A stretch of DNA of 64,000 nucleotides from Burkholderiales bacterium (GTDB lineage: Bacteria > Pseudomonadota > Gammaproteobacteria > Burkholderiales > Nitrosomonadaceae), in NCBI GenBank assembly GCA_024235735.1, contig JACKLU010000002.1:62001-126000 (forward strand), given 5' to 3'. Below, one piece after another: positions 26,562 through 35,659 of the stretch. Each line of letters opens with the position of its first letter. Positions within the stretch are counted from its first letter, which is position 1. The position numbers and the translations under genes were made by a program. The notes beneath the pieces were generated by a model. It was not told the origin of the DNA and searched no databases. It saw nothing but the letters and a program-made list of their open reading frames with translations.

Positions 26562-26590
26562 GATGAACAAACGGCGGTAGTTGGGGCAGG

Positions 26591-26670
26591 TCGGGTTGAG
26601 CGAAGCGTAACCCGACATTATGGTGTGACACGAAAGCCCGATTACGCAAAGCTAATCGGGCCTACGCGGG
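26591..26670. repeat. REP pair (BIME-like) downstream of the RAYT gene
   Basis: GTCGGGTTGAGCGAAGCG followed by TAACCCGAC, then GCCCGATTACGCAAAG followed by CTAATCGGGC. Both stems are perfect over 8-9 bp and better preserved than the upstream pair. Confidence 0.85.
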
Positions 26671-26674
26671 CTTT

Positions 26675-26950
26675 TCAGATTCGACTGTGTGTTGGCGCAT
26701 CGCTTTGTTGTGTATTTATTAGCCGGCATTTGCGGTAAACAAATTCAGGGTCTAAATCTATTCCTGTATCCCATTCGACGGTATCAAAGGCTACCCGCAC
26801 CCGATTGAAGGCAGCGCGATCCTTTAGCCGTTGAAAAACACCAAAATCCAGAAATGGCTTCATATCCAAAGTGCCGTGCTCGCCGTTATCGAAGTCGATA
26901 GAGAGCGTGTAATCTTCAGCAGGTGCAACATGCTTTACTGATGGATACAT
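26675..26950 (-). CDS. DUF2442 domain protein
   Basis: 91 residues. The pattern YPSVKHVAPAEDYTLSIDFDNGE followed by DMKPFLDFGVFQRLKD and VEWDTGIDLDPEFVY (each quoted in part) is that of DUF2442. Members are almost always paired with DUF4160 proteins, as here with an 11-bp gap. Function is unestablished; a toxin-antitoxin role has been suggested by gene pairing only. The last dozen residues run into the flank of the REP pair and may not be conserved. Confidence 0.85.
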   Translation of the reverse strand: MYPSVKHVAPAEDYTLSIDFDNGEHGTLDMKPFLDFGVFQRLKDRAAFNRVRVAFDTVEWDTGIDLDPEFVYRKCRLINTQQSDAPTHSRI

Positions 26951-26961
26951 GATTCAATCTC

Positions 26962-27228
26962 CTATTGAAGCGGTTGGATTCTGAACGGTTCTTCGCCATT
27001 CATCACCAAATGCCAGTTAGCCATCAATTCATCCTGATGCAGTTCTGTCCACGCCAGAACAAGTTTTGTCTGTTTTCCGGGTAAATTGCCTGCAATTATT
27101 TCGGCTGTGGGAATATTCACTGTTGCCTTGCATTCGCTGTAATACACATGAAAATGCGGAGGCGGATGTTCGCCCGGTGCAAAATACATTCGGATAATAA
27201 TACCGTAGAACATTGAGATTGTCGGCAT
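26962..27228 (-). CDS. DUF4160 domain protein
   Basis: 88 residues. MPTISMFYGIIIRMYF and the strongly conserved GEHPPPHFHVYY (His-rich, possible metal or nucleic-acid site) identify DUF4160. It is first in a two-gene unit with the DUF2442 gene. The role is unknown. Its position among REPs, ParDE and the transposase suggests an accessory gene. Confidence 0.88.
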   Translation of the reverse strand: MPTISMFYGIIIRMYFAPGEHPPPHFHVYYSECKATVNIPTAEIIAGNLPGKQTKLVLAWTELHQDELMANWHLVMNGEEPFRIQPLQ

Positions 27229-27403
27229 GATAGTAATGTTAAACCAGTTAAAACAATGTGATATAGCGATGTCTGGTTACGATTGATGAAAATCGCCAGG
27301 ATGATGCAGTATGCGGTGTAACCGGCATATTAAGCGAATTTCCGGATAGTATTAAAACACGAAAGCGCAGGGAATGTGAAAATCTCAGCCGGTAGTAGTC
27401 GGT

Positions 27404-27438
27404 GTAGGCCGTGATTAGCGAAGCGTAATCCGGCATGC
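27404..27438. repeat. REP-like palindrome GATTA-GCGAAGCG-TAATC
   Basis: Same loop GCGAAGCG as in the first palindrome of the 26591 pair, with a diverged stem, followed by CGGCATGC. Confidence 0.65.
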
Positions 27439-27501
27439 AAACGGAAACCCGGGAGTTAGGATGTGGGATGTCGGGAACGTGGGGAACCAAAAAACACGAA
27501 A

Positions 27502-27527
27502 GCCCGATTACGCAAAGCTAATCGGGC
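27502..27527. repeat. REP palindrome GCCCGATTA...TAATCGGGC
   Basis: Perfect 9-bp stem (GCCCGATTA with its complement) around CGCAAAGC; identical to the second palindrome of the pair at 26591 and preceded by the same CACGAAA. Confidence 0.8.
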
Positions 27528-27578
27528 CTACGCGGGCTGAATGTTACGCGGGGAATGGGTGGAGCCGGGAAAGAAAAA

Positions 27579-27604
27579 GCCCGATTACGTGAAGGTAATC
27601 GGGC
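27579..27604. repeat. REP palindrome GCCCGATTAC...GTAATCGGGC
   Basis: Perfect 10-bp stem with loop GTGAAG. The tail ATGCGTGGTACGCGGTA recurs in the degenerate copy at 24904. Confidence 0.8.
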
Positions 27605-27743
27605 ATGCGTGGTACGCGGTAAGTCACCCGGTTCAACCGCCGGATGCGGCGTATCGGCGAAGTCGAAACCGCATGTCCGGTGGTGTGGGAGAGGTGATAG
27701 GAGCAATCCCATCACCCCGACCCGGTCGCGGATTTTTATATGA

Positions 27744-28193
27744 TTAGCAAATTGGGCCAGCTGCGCGTGTGCGGCATGTGCTGTTCGCATTTACTGTCCA
27801 TATTATAGGCCTTCCTATAGCTGCAGCTTGGCCATCGAGTTGATATGTTTCGCCATTTAAACCTTGTACTGCTGTTGCAATCATAGTTACATTGGCAGTA
27901 AGTAGTCCATTACCAGCGACAGCACCAGAGTTTGCAGCGAGAAATCCATCGGCATTAGCAGTAACTGCGGGTACTCCAAGATTTCCATTTGTACAATTAG
28001 TCAGGTCAGATTGCTCTTGGAAGCAGACTTCTAAAGCTAGTTTGTAAGGTGCAACTGCTGATGTAACCTCAGAAAAGCGAGCTTTTACCGTATATGTTTG
28101 ATAAGCCGGCACTGCGATCGCTGCCAGAATACCGATAATCGCAACGACGATCATTAATTCGATTAATGTGAAACCCTTTTGTGCTTTTTGCAT
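27744..28193 (-). CDS. Type IV pilin (PilA-like major pilin)
   Basis: 149 residues from ATG 28193, preceded by TAGGAGAC, a strong ribosome site; an earlier in-frame start at 28253 is rejected. The leader MQKAQKG is cut before F, giving FTLIELMIVVAIIGILAAIA with the obligatory Glu5. The globular part has two Cys near CFQEQSDLTNC and two near the C-terminus (CRTRAAGPIC), consistent with disulfide loops. Leader and methylation by PilD and polymerisation by PilB are known for the family. A near-consensus sigma-54 promoter lies upstream. Genes for the pilus machinery are not in the window. Confidence 0.93.
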   Translation of the reverse strand: MQKAQKGFTLIELMIVVAIIGILAAIAVPAYQTYTVKARFSEVTSAVAPYKLALEVCFQEQSDLTNCTNGNLGVPAVTANADGFLAANSGAVAGNGLLTANVTMIATAVQGLNGETYQLDGQAAAIGRPIIWTVNANSTCRTRAAGPIC

Positions 28194-28247
28194 GTTTAGT
28201 CTCCTAAAAGTTAGTCTATGACACACCGGGTGTGTGTATTTATCTGT

Positions 28248-28264
28248 AAGCATAAATCGTGCCA
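28248..28264 (-). promoter_or_regulatory. Sigma-54 promoter of the pilin gene
   Basis: On the minus strand TGGCACG-ATTT-ATGCT matches the -24/-12 consensus TGGCACG-N4-TTGC(A/T) with correct GG-to-GC spacing of 12 and one mismatch inside the -12 box. Transcription would start about 45 bases before the pilin ATG. Control by PilR is known in other type IV pilus systems; no PilR gene is in view. Confidence 0.75.
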
Positions 28265-28317
28265 GTTTTTAAAATTTCAGCATAAAGATCGATAAATTTT
28301 TCTGCGCGGCTGCATTG

Positions 28318-31134
28318 TTAATCGCTGAAAACTTCGTCCCACAGGCGGATGACCGCCGTGCGGCCGTCTTGCAGGTGCTGTTTTTCCACTGCGGTCAATG
28401 TCAGCGCCGCATGCTCCGCGTGGTGTTCTCCCGACAGTTCGCTGTCGCTGTTGAGGCGCTGGCGGTGCTGGATACGCCGGTATTCACGGTAGGCGATGCG
28501 ACAATTTTCGGCACTTTGTGCCGTAATCAGTCCTAATTCCGCCGCCAGCTTCAGCAGTGCGATGTTGCCGATATTGCCGGTCAATTCCGGATGCCGGTGT
28601 GCGAATCCCAGAACCAGATATTGTACGATGAATTCAACGTCAATAATGCCGCCGCGGTCGTGCTTGATGTTAAACCGGGCGGTTGAACCCGAATCCGGGC
28701 TGGGGTGTGCGCCGCGCATTTTTTCACGCATGGCGAGGATGTCCTGTTTGAGTTTGCTTAAATCGCGCGGCTGGCAGAGGATTTCTTTTCGTGTGGACTC
28801 GAACGCCTGTCCCGCGGTGGGGTCGCCTGCGACAAATCGCGCGCGGGTCAGCGCCTGATGCTCCCACACCCAGGCCTGACTGCGCTGATATTGTGCAAAA
28901 GCTTCGATGGAGTGCACCAGCAGTCCGCTGTTGCCATTCGGGCGCAATCGCAGATCGGTGGCGTACAGCAATCCCGCCGAGGTATGGCTGTTCAGCCACA
29001 CGTTGATGCTTTGCGCGAGCCGGGTGTAGTTTTCTGGCGCATCGGGATGAGCGTCGTCATAGAGAAAGATAATATCCAGATCGGAAGCGTAGCCCAATTC
29101 CTTGCCGCCCAGCTTGCCATAACCGATGATGGCCAGTTGCGGTTTGTCGCGGTGTTGTTTCCGCAGCCCGTTCCAGGCCAGATCGAGAACGGTTTCCAGA
29201 ATCAGATCCGCCAGCGCGGTCAGGTGGTCGCTCAGCGTTTCGAGCTGCATCGCGCCTTCAAGGTCGCTGACCAGCAGTTGAAAGACCTGTGCGTGCTGAA
29301 AGTGACGCAAATGGTCCATTTGCCACCCGGTCACGTCACTTTTCGGTTTGTTGACGTGATTGAGCTGATCGATCAGTTCATTCCTGAATGCGCTCCAGTC
29401 GGGTAGGGGGTTGGGTTCCTGATGCCGCAGCAGCTCGTCGAGCAGGATGGGATGCCGGCCCAGATAGTCACTGGCCCATTGGCTGATGCTGATCAGTTTT
29501 GCGACGCGCGGTAATGTGTCGGGGTGTTCCAGCAGCAGTGTCAGATAGGATGCCGGTGTGAATTTCTCCGGACTGATGATTTCCAGTAATTTCAGCATGC
29601 GCTCAAGTGTTATTTCAACCGGTGGGAAGCGGGCAATGACCTCGATCAGCACGGGCATGAGCAGGTTGATTTTTTGCTGGCTGGATTGCGGTAATTGATG
29701 AAAAAAGTGGCTTTGGTAGAACTGTTGCAGCCGGCCGGAGATTTTTGCGGGCTCGGCGAAACCCAGTGTGCTGAGCTGCGATGCCGCCGCTTCTGTTTTA
29801 GCCGCATCGTCGGTTTGTGGCTGCCAGAGCTGCGACAGCACATCGTGCGCGGGTGATTTTTTGGGCGCTGCAAGAATGAATTCAAAGTGATGCGTGACAT
29901 TCATGCGGTGTACATCCAGATGCTGCATGAAACTGCTGTAATCCTCGAAACCCATGGCAGTGGCGATGCGTTGCCGGTCATCCGGATTGCCGGGCAGTGT
30001 CTGGGTTTGCTGGTCATCCAGGTATTGTAGGCGATGTTCCAGCTTGCGCAGGAAATGATAGGCGTCGACCAGCTCGGTGACTGTCTGGTGCGGCAGTTGC
30101 TGTTTTTTCCGCAGTCGCTGCAAAACTTCCAGTGTTGGCCGGACGCACAGATCGATATCCCGTCCGCCGCGTATCAGCTGAAACACTTGCGTGACGAACT
30201 CGATTTCACGGATGCCGCCCGGGCCCAGTTTGATATTGTCATGCATTTCGCGCCGCTCCACTTCTTTTCTCAGTTGCGTATGCAGGCGGCGCATCGCTTC
30301 ATAGGCATCGAAATCCAGATATTTGCGAAACACAAACGGCCTGACAATCTGGTCCATCAGGCGGGATTCGTCTTCGGTATCGGACAATCCGGCGACAACA
30401 CGGCCTTTGATCCAGGCGTGGCGCTCCCATTCGCGCCCTTGGGTTTTGAAGTAGTCGTCGAGCATGTCAAAGCTGATGGCGAGCGGACTGTTTTCGCCGT
30501 GCGGCCGCAATCGCATATCGACCCTGAAAACATAACCGTCAACGGTGTAGTCACTGAGACAGGCGATCAGTTTGCGGCCAAGGCGCGCGAAGAATTCATG
30601 GTTGGAAACTGTTTTTGTTCCGCTGGTTTCACCATCTTCCGGATAAACAAAAATCAGATCAATGTCGGAAGAAGCATTGAGCTCGCGTCCACCCAGTTTG
30701 CCCATGGCGACCACCAGCAAAGGTTGCTTCCGGCTGCTGGCCTTGCTTACCGGAATACCGAAACGACCGGGCTCGGCAAGCCAGTGATAATGATGCTGCA
30801 GGGCAAAATGGATACTGATTTCGGCGAGATCGGTCATGGTGCACATGACCTCGGCAAGGTCGGCGAGTCCGCCAATATCCCGGGTGATGAGCCGCAACAT
30901 GACGTGCTTGCGTAATAAGCGGAGCGCGCGGTTGAGATCGGCTTCATCTTTAATGGCTGGTCGGTGGTGCTGGAGGAAGTTTTCCATCTCATCGCGCTGA
31001 AACGGTTCTTCCAGATTGTTGAGTAAAATGGCTTTGTCCGCCGGATTTCCGTTTAACATCCGCTGCATGTAGCGGCTGAAAACCAAGGCTTTTTCAAGCA
31101 CCGTCTGTGTTGTAGCGTCGATTGTGTTGTTCAT
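28318..31134 (-). CDS. glnE: Bifunctional glutamine-synthetase adenylyltransferase/deadenylyltransferase GlnE
   Basis: About 938 residues from ATG 31134; a TTG at 31164 would add 10. Two nucleotidyltransferase domains are visible: the first with VAMGKLGGRELNASSDIDLI and the second with IIGYGKLGGKELGYASDLDI, each with the metal-binding D-x-D. Near-E. coli length suggests both adenylylation and deadenylylation activities. GlnE adjusts glutamine synthetase to nitrogen status with PII. It is divergent from the nitrilase-like gene. Confidence 0.97.
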   Translation of the reverse strand: MNNTIDATTQTVLEKALVFSRYMQRMLNGNPADKAILLNNLEEPFQRDEMENFLQHHRPAIKDEADLNRALRLLRKHVMLRLITRDIGGLADLAEVMCTMTDLAEISIHFALQHHYHWLAEPGRFGIPVSKASSRKQPLLVVAMGKLGGRELNASSDIDLIFVYPEDGETSGTKTVSNHEFFARLGRKLIACLSDYTVDGYVFRVDMRLRPHGENSPLAISFDMLDDYFKTQGREWERHAWIKGRVVAGLSDTEDESRLMDQIVRPFVFRKYLDFDAYEAMRRLHTQLRKEVERREMHDNIKLGPGGIREIEFVTQVFQLIRGGRDIDLCVRPTLEVLQRLRKKQQLPHQTVTELVDAYHFLRKLEHRLQYLDDQQTQTLPGNPDDRQRIATAMGFEDYSSFMQHLDVHRMNVTHHFEFILAAPKKSPAHDVLSQLWQPQTDDAAKTEAAASQLSTLGFAEPAKISGRLQQFYQSHFFHQLPQSSQQKINLLMPVLIEVIARFPPVEITLERMLKLLEIISPEKFTPASYLTLLLEHPDTLPRVAKLISISQWASDYLGRHPILLDELLRHQEPNPLPDWSAFRNELIDQLNHVNKPKSDVTGWQMDHLRHFQHAQVFQLLVSDLEGAMQLETLSDHLTALADLILETVLDLAWNGLRKQHRDKPQLAIIGYGKLGGKELGYASDLDIIFLYDDAHPDAPENYTRLAQSINVWLNSHTSAGLLYATDLRLRPNGNSGLLVHSIEAFAQYQRSQAWVWEHQALTRARFVAGDPTAGQAFESTRKEILCQPRDLSKLKQDILAMREKMRGAHPSPDSGSTARFNIKHDRGGIIDVEFIVQYLVLGFAHRHPELTGNIGNIALLKLAAELGLITAQSAENCRIAYREYRRIQHRQRLNSDSELSGEHHAEHAALTLTAVEKQHLQDGRTAVIRLWDEVFSD

Positions 31135-31393
31135 CAGCGGGTCGGGATAGTCGTGAGCGATCAAGTTTTGTGTTGACGGCGATTGAATAAACAGATAATG
31201 ATCATTGAAAATAGAATCAAGCCAGCGTTAAATGTTAGAATGCTCGATTTGAATGATTGTTCGCCTGACATGAAATGACCGGGGATGGCGAGGGGGCGAA
31301 AAGGCTGAAAAGTCTTTTTTGGAACGCATATTTTTGCATCACGTTCAGTATTGGTATTGGAACGGATTATAGTATAGCTAAACGAGTTTGAAG

Positions 31394-32224
31394 ATGCCTA
31401 AGATGGTTGAAGGAAATGATGAGCGCTGTTTTTGTGTGGCGGCCATACAGATGGCGTCCGGACCGACAGTAGACGCCAATCTGGAAGAGGCTGCGCGTCA
31501 CATTGAAGAAGCGGTTTCCCAACAGGCCAGGCTTGTCGTACTGCCGGAGTATTTTTGTCTCATGGGCATGAAGGATACGGATAAGCTGGCCGCTATGGAA
31601 CAACCCGGAAATGGTCCGATTCAGACTTTTCTCAGTGAAACAGCGAAACGCCTCGGCATCTGGCTGGTTGGCGGATCGGTTCCGCTGACATCCCCTGATC
31701 CGGACAGGGTTTATAACAGTTGTCTGGTATACTCGGATACCGGTGAACAAATCGCGCGCTATGACAAGATTCATTTGTTCGGACTCAGTATGGAGCATGA
31801 AAGCTACGCCGAGGAGAAAACGATCAGGGCGGGCGACACTGTTGTTACATTCGATTCCCCTTTCGGACGCATCGGACTTTCCATTTGCTATGATCTGCGT
31901 TTTCCCGAGTTGTACCGCAAAATGGATGGTGTAGACATTATACTTGCACCGGCGGCATTTACCGCCGTAACCGGAAAGGCGCACTGGGAGGTTCTGGTTC
32001 GTGCTCGCGCGATCGAGAATCAGGCCTATGTCATTGCGCCGGCGCAGGGCGGCTATCATGTCAATGGACGTGAAACGCATGGCGACAGCATGATTGTCGA
32101 TCCATGGGGTGTTGTATTAAAGCGTCTGCCGCGTGGCGCTGGAGCGGTTGTCGCCGAGATTGACCCAAAGTATCTGAAGCGTGTGCGCGCCAGTCTTCCG
32201 GCTTTAAAACATCGCCGGTTGTAA
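31394..32224 (+). CDS. Carbon-nitrogen hydrolase (nitrilase superfamily, Nit-like amidase)
   Basis: About 276 residues from ATG 31394. The catalytic triad is visible: Glu in VVLPEYFC (about 50), Lys in RYDKIHLF (about 125) and Cys in GLSICYDLRFPELYR (about 165). The protein resembles Nit1/Nit2-type proteins that hydrolyse omega-amides or deaminated glutathione (metabolite repair), but the substrate cannot be set from sequence. It lies 100 bp upstream of tldD, a common neighbourhood in beta- and gammaproteobacteria. Confidence 0.9.
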   Translation: MPKMVEGNDERCFCVAAIQMASGPTVDANLEEAARHIEEAVSQQARLVVLPEYFCLMGMKDTDKLAAMEQPGNGPIQTFLSETAKRLGIWLVGGSVPLTSPDPDRVYNSCLVYSDTGEQIARYDKIHLFGLSMEHESYAEEKTIRAGDTVVTFDSPFGRIGLSICYDLRFPELYRKMDGVDIILAPAAFTAVTGKAHWEVLVRARAIENQAYVIAPAQGGYHVNGRETHGDSMIVDPWGVVLKRLPRGAGAVVAEIDPKYLKRVRASLPALKHRRL

Positions 32225-32323
32225 TGCTTTCGATAAAACAGGCTATGAAATGCTAGCGCATATTTTTTGGTAACCAGCCAATTGTTTTCCGGTTTTTAAT
32301 GAAATTCGACATAACATCTGATC

Positions 32324-33808
32324 ATGACTACAGAATCCCGCTATCAGGCAATTGATAATGCTGATTATTATAAAATAGCTGATCGTTGTCTGCTCTCACC
32401 CTATAATATCGATCCTTCAGGATTGCAGCAGGTGCTGGATCAAATTCTGGCGCATGAAATCGACTATGCGGATATGTATTTCCAGTACAACCGCTCGGAA
32501 GGCTGGATGCTTGAGGAAGGTATCGTCAAATCGGGTAGCTTTAATATCGAGCAAGGTGTTGGCGTGCGCGCGATTAGTGGCGATAAGACAGCTTTTGCCT
32601 ATTCGGACGATATCAGCATGACCGCGCTGGAAGCCGCTGCAAAAGCAACCCGTGCCATTTCAAGTCAGGGCGGTAGCCGATCTGTTCAGGTGGCTGCAAA
32701 CGCGCGGATTCAAGAAATGCCATTGCTTTATTTACCTGAAGATCCCATAACAAGTCTGCGGGATACCGAGAAAGTGCTGTTATTGGAAAAGCTTGAGCGC
32801 TATGCGCGTCAGCTTGATTCGCGTGTGACGCAGGTAATGGCGTCACTGGCGGGAGAATATGAGGTGATTCTGGTCATGCGCAGTGATGGCATGCTGGCAG
32901 CCGATGTCAGGCCGCTTGTGCGCGTATCGGTGCAAGTCCTCGTGGAGGAAAACAGACGCCGTGAGCAGGGCGTTGCGGGCGGTGGCGGACGGTTTGACTA
33001 TGCTTATTTTACCGAAGATATTCTGCGTGAATATGCAGCTAAAGCTGTGCAGCAGGCAGTGACTAATCTGGGTGCGCGTCCGGCGCCCGCCGGGGCGATG
33101 ACGGTTGTACTCGGTAATGGCTGGCCGGGCATTTTATTGCATGAAGCGATTGGACATGGTCTGGAAGGTGATTTTAACCGCAAGGGTAGCTCGGCGTTTT
33201 CCGGGCGGGTAGGCCAGCGCGTGGCGGCGCCGGGTGTTACTGTTGTCGATGACGGTACGCTGGCCAGGCGACGGGGTTCCCTGAATATTGACGATGAGGG
33301 GAATCCAACGCAATGCACGACGCTTATAGAGGATGGCATTCTAAAAGGCTATATGCAGGACAGCCTGAATGCGCGCCTGATGAATGTACCCCTGACCGGA
33401 AATGGACGGCGTGAATCGTTTGCGCATATCCCCATGCCGCGCATGACCAATACCTATATGCTGAATGGCGACAAGGATCCCGCCGAAATTATCGCGTCGG
33501 TTAAGAACGGACTCTATGCGGCAAATTTTGGAGGCGGACAGGTTGATATTACTAATGGTAAATTTGTTTTTTCGGCTGCTGAAGCCTATCGGATAGAAAA
33601 TGGTAAGATTACTTATCCGGTCAAGGGCGCGACTTTGATTGGCAACGGGCCGGATGTGCTGACGCGTGTCTCGATGATCGGCAATGATATGGCGCTGGAT
33701 CCCGGAGTGGGTACATGCGGAAAAGACGGACAAAGTGTGCCGGTAGGCGTGGGGCAACCTACCCTGCGTGTTGAAGAATTGACCGTCGGCGGCACGGGAG
33801 ACGCTTGA
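32324..33808 (+). CDS. tldD: Metalloprotease TldD
   Basis: 494 residues. The zinc motif HEAIGHGLEGD (about 272) is the HExxxH site of the TldD half of the TldD/TldE protease. FNRKGSSAFSGRVGQRVAAP and GTCGKDGQSVPVGVGQPTLR (C-terminal) are typical. TldD/E degrades unfolded peptides, matures microcin-type peptides and acts on CcdA. No tldE gene is in the window. Confidence 0.96.
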   Translation: MTTESRYQAIDNADYYKIADRCLLSPYNIDPSGLQQVLDQILAHEIDYADMYFQYNRSEGWMLEEGIVKSGSFNIEQGVGVRAISGDKTAFAYSDDISMTALEAAAKATRAISSQGGSRSVQVAANARIQEMPLLYLPEDPITSLRDTEKVLLLEKLERYARQLDSRVTQVMASLAGEYEVILVMRSDGMLAADVRPLVRVSVQVLVEENRRREQGVAGGGGRFDYAYFTEDILREYAAKAVQQAVTNLGARPAPAGAMTVVLGNGWPGILLHEAIGHGLEGDFNRKGSSAFSGRVGQRVAAPGVTVVDDGTLARRRGSLNIDDEGNPTQCTTLIEDGILKGYMQDSLNARLMNVPLTGNGRRESFAHIPMPRMTNTYMLNGDKDPAEIIASVKNGLYAANFGGGQVDITNGKFVFSAAEAYRIENGKITYPVKGATLIGNGPDVLTRVSMIGNDMALDPGVGTCGKDGQSVPVGVGQPTLRVEELTVGGTGDA

Positions 33809-33950
33809 ACAGGGTAAGAGCGTTCAGGTAAGTGTTGAATGGATTGATATGACCGCGCAGGATGCCTTTGCATCGCTTCGCTGTCACGAGCAGGTTATTA
33901 TTTACAAGCGGATAACGATTAATTATTTTTAAATTTGGGATGCAGACAGC

Positions 33951-35654
33951 ATGAGTGTGGAATTAACCGGCGCGGAAATAACGATACGTTGCTTACAGGA
34001 AGAGGGCGTTGAATGTATTTTTGGTTATCCCGGCGGCGCGGTGCTTTTTATATATGACGAATTGTTCAAACAGGACAAAGTCAGGCATATTCTGGTCAGG
34101 CATGAGCAGGCCGCGGTTCACGCGGCGGATGGGTATGCGCGCTCCAGTAACAAGGTGGGCGTGGCGCTCGTTACATCGGGTCCTGGTGTTACCAATGCCG
34201 TTACCGGTATCGCTACGGCCTATATGGATTCGATACCGCTGGTTATTATCAGCGGGCAGGTACCTACGAATGCGATAGGACTGGATGCTTTTCAGGAAGT
34301 GGATACAGTTGGCATAACCCGACCCTGTGTAAAACATAATTTTCTGGTCAGTGATATCAGCGAGCTGGCTGTAACGATGAAAAAAGCTTTTTATATCGCA
34401 TCCACAGGCCGTCCAGGCCCTGTTCTTGTTGATATTCCCAAAGATGTGACACAACAGAAAGCCGTGTTTGATTATCCGGATAAATTGTCAATGCGTTCGT
34501 ACAATCCGGTGGTAAAAGGCAATGCCAAACAAATTAAAAAAGCGGTTGATTTGATTCTCGGCGCGAAGAGGCCGGTTGTTTATACCGGGGGCGGTGTTAT
34601 TCTCAGTGATGCGGCCAAGTTGCTGACTGATTTGACTAAAATGCTCAATTATCCCTGCACCAACACATTGATGGGATTGGGTGGCTTTCCGGCTACGGAC
34701 AAACAGTTTATCGGCATGCTGGGCATGCACGGTACGTATGAAGCCAATATGGCCATGCAGTATTGTGATGTGTTGATTGCAGTGGGGGCGCGATTTGATG
34801 ACCGGGTAATCGGTAATCCCAAGCATTTTTCCAATGAAAACCGGAAGATTATTCATATTGATATTGATCCGTCTTCAATTTCAAAACGCGTCAAGGTGGA
34901 TATTCCCATTGTCGGTAATGTGCCCGATGTTTTGAAAGAATTGATCAGATTGCTGAAAGATACGGAAGGAGAGCCTGATCAGAATGCGCTGCGCGAGTGG
35001 TGGAATCAGATTGACTTGTGGCGCGCGCGCGATTGTCTGAAGTATGACAGGGCGAGCAGCATTATCAAGCCGCAAATGGTTGTTGAGAAGCTGTATGAAG
35101 TGACCAAGGGCGATGCATTCATTACTTCGGACGTGGGTCAGCATCAGATGTGGGCTGCGCAGTTTTATAAGTTTGACAAGCCGCGACGCTGGATCAATTC
35201 GGGTGGATTGGGCACCATGGGGTTTGGTATGCCTGCCGCGATGGGCGTGCAGCTTGCCAATCCCAGGGCAAAAGTCGCCTGTGTTACAGGCGAAGCCAGC
35301 ATACAGATGTGTATTCAGGAACTGTCGACGTGTAAGCAATATAAATTACCGCTGAAGATTGTTAATTTAAATAATCGCTATATGGGTATGGTCAGGCAAT
35401 GGCAGGAATTCTTTCACGGCAATCGGTACTCGGAATCCTATATGGATGCGCTGCCTGATTTCATCAAGCTTGCGGAGAGCTATGGCCATGTGGGTATGAA
35501 AATCGAACAGCCTGAGGATATCGAGGGTGCGTTGAAAGAGGCGTTTAAACTGAAAGACCGGTTGGTATTTCTCGATTTCATGACTGACCAGACAGAAAAT
35601 GTTTTTCCCATGGTGCCTGGTGGTAAAGGTCTTTCCGAAATGATTCTGGTATAA
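33951..35654 (+). CDS. ilvI: Acetolactate synthase large subunit
   Basis: 567 residues. The N-terminus has GYPGGAVLFIYDELF, HEQAAVHAADGYARSS (thiamine-binding Glu) and SGPGVTNAVTGIATAYMDS. The C-terminal thiamine-diphosphate region reads VTGEASIQMCIQEL and NNRYMGMVRQWQEFF. At the metal motif GDG the sequence reads GEA, whereas many homologues have GDG or GEG. It makes acetolactate or acetohydroxybutyrate for valine, leucine and isoleucine. It leads a same-strand run ilvI-ilvH-ilvC. Confidence 0.96.
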   Translation: MSVELTGAEITIRCLQEEGVECIFGYPGGAVLFIYDELFKQDKVRHILVRHEQAAVHAADGYARSSNKVGVALVTSGPGVTNAVTGIATAYMDSIPLVIISGQVPTNAIGLDAFQEVDTVGITRPCVKHNFLVSDISELAVTMKKAFYIASTGRPGPVLVDIPKDVTQQKAVFDYPDKLSMRSYNPVVKGNAKQIKKAVDLILGAKRPVVYTGGGVILSDAAKLLTDLTKMLNYPCTNTLMGLGGFPATDKQFIGMLGMHGTYEANMAMQYCDVLIAVGARFDDRVIGNPKHFSNENRKIIHIDIDPSSISKRVKVDIPIVGNVPDVLKELIRLLKDTEGEPDQNALREWWNQIDLWRARDCLKYDRASSIIKPQMVVEKLYEVTKGDAFITSDVGQHQMWAAQFYKFDKPRRWINSGGLGTMGFGMPAAMGVQLANPRAKVACVTGEASIQMCIQELSTCKQYKLPLKIVNLNNRYMGMVRQWQEFFHGNRYSESYMDALPDFIKLAESYGHVGMKIEQPEDIEGALKEAFKLKDRLVFLDFMTDQTENVFPMVPGGKGLSEMILV

Positions 35655-35659
35655 ATCAA

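Larger units (their letters stand above)
27229..27743. other. REP-rich non-coding stretch between DUF4160 and the pilin gene
   Basis: About 515 bp with no supported gene. It carries three REP palindromes (27404-27438, 27502-27527, 27579-27604); open frames here are shadows of the repeats. Confidence 0.6.

Noticed and set aside
25914..27604. CRISPR array
   Set aside because: The repeats are irregularly spaced palindromes of two types around a RAYT gene, with no uniform spacers and no cas genes.
28194..28253. Earlier pilin start at 28253
   Set aside because: It would place 20 residues before the short basic pilin leader, and it begins at or before the inferred sigma-54 transcription start; ATG 28193 has a strong ribosome site.
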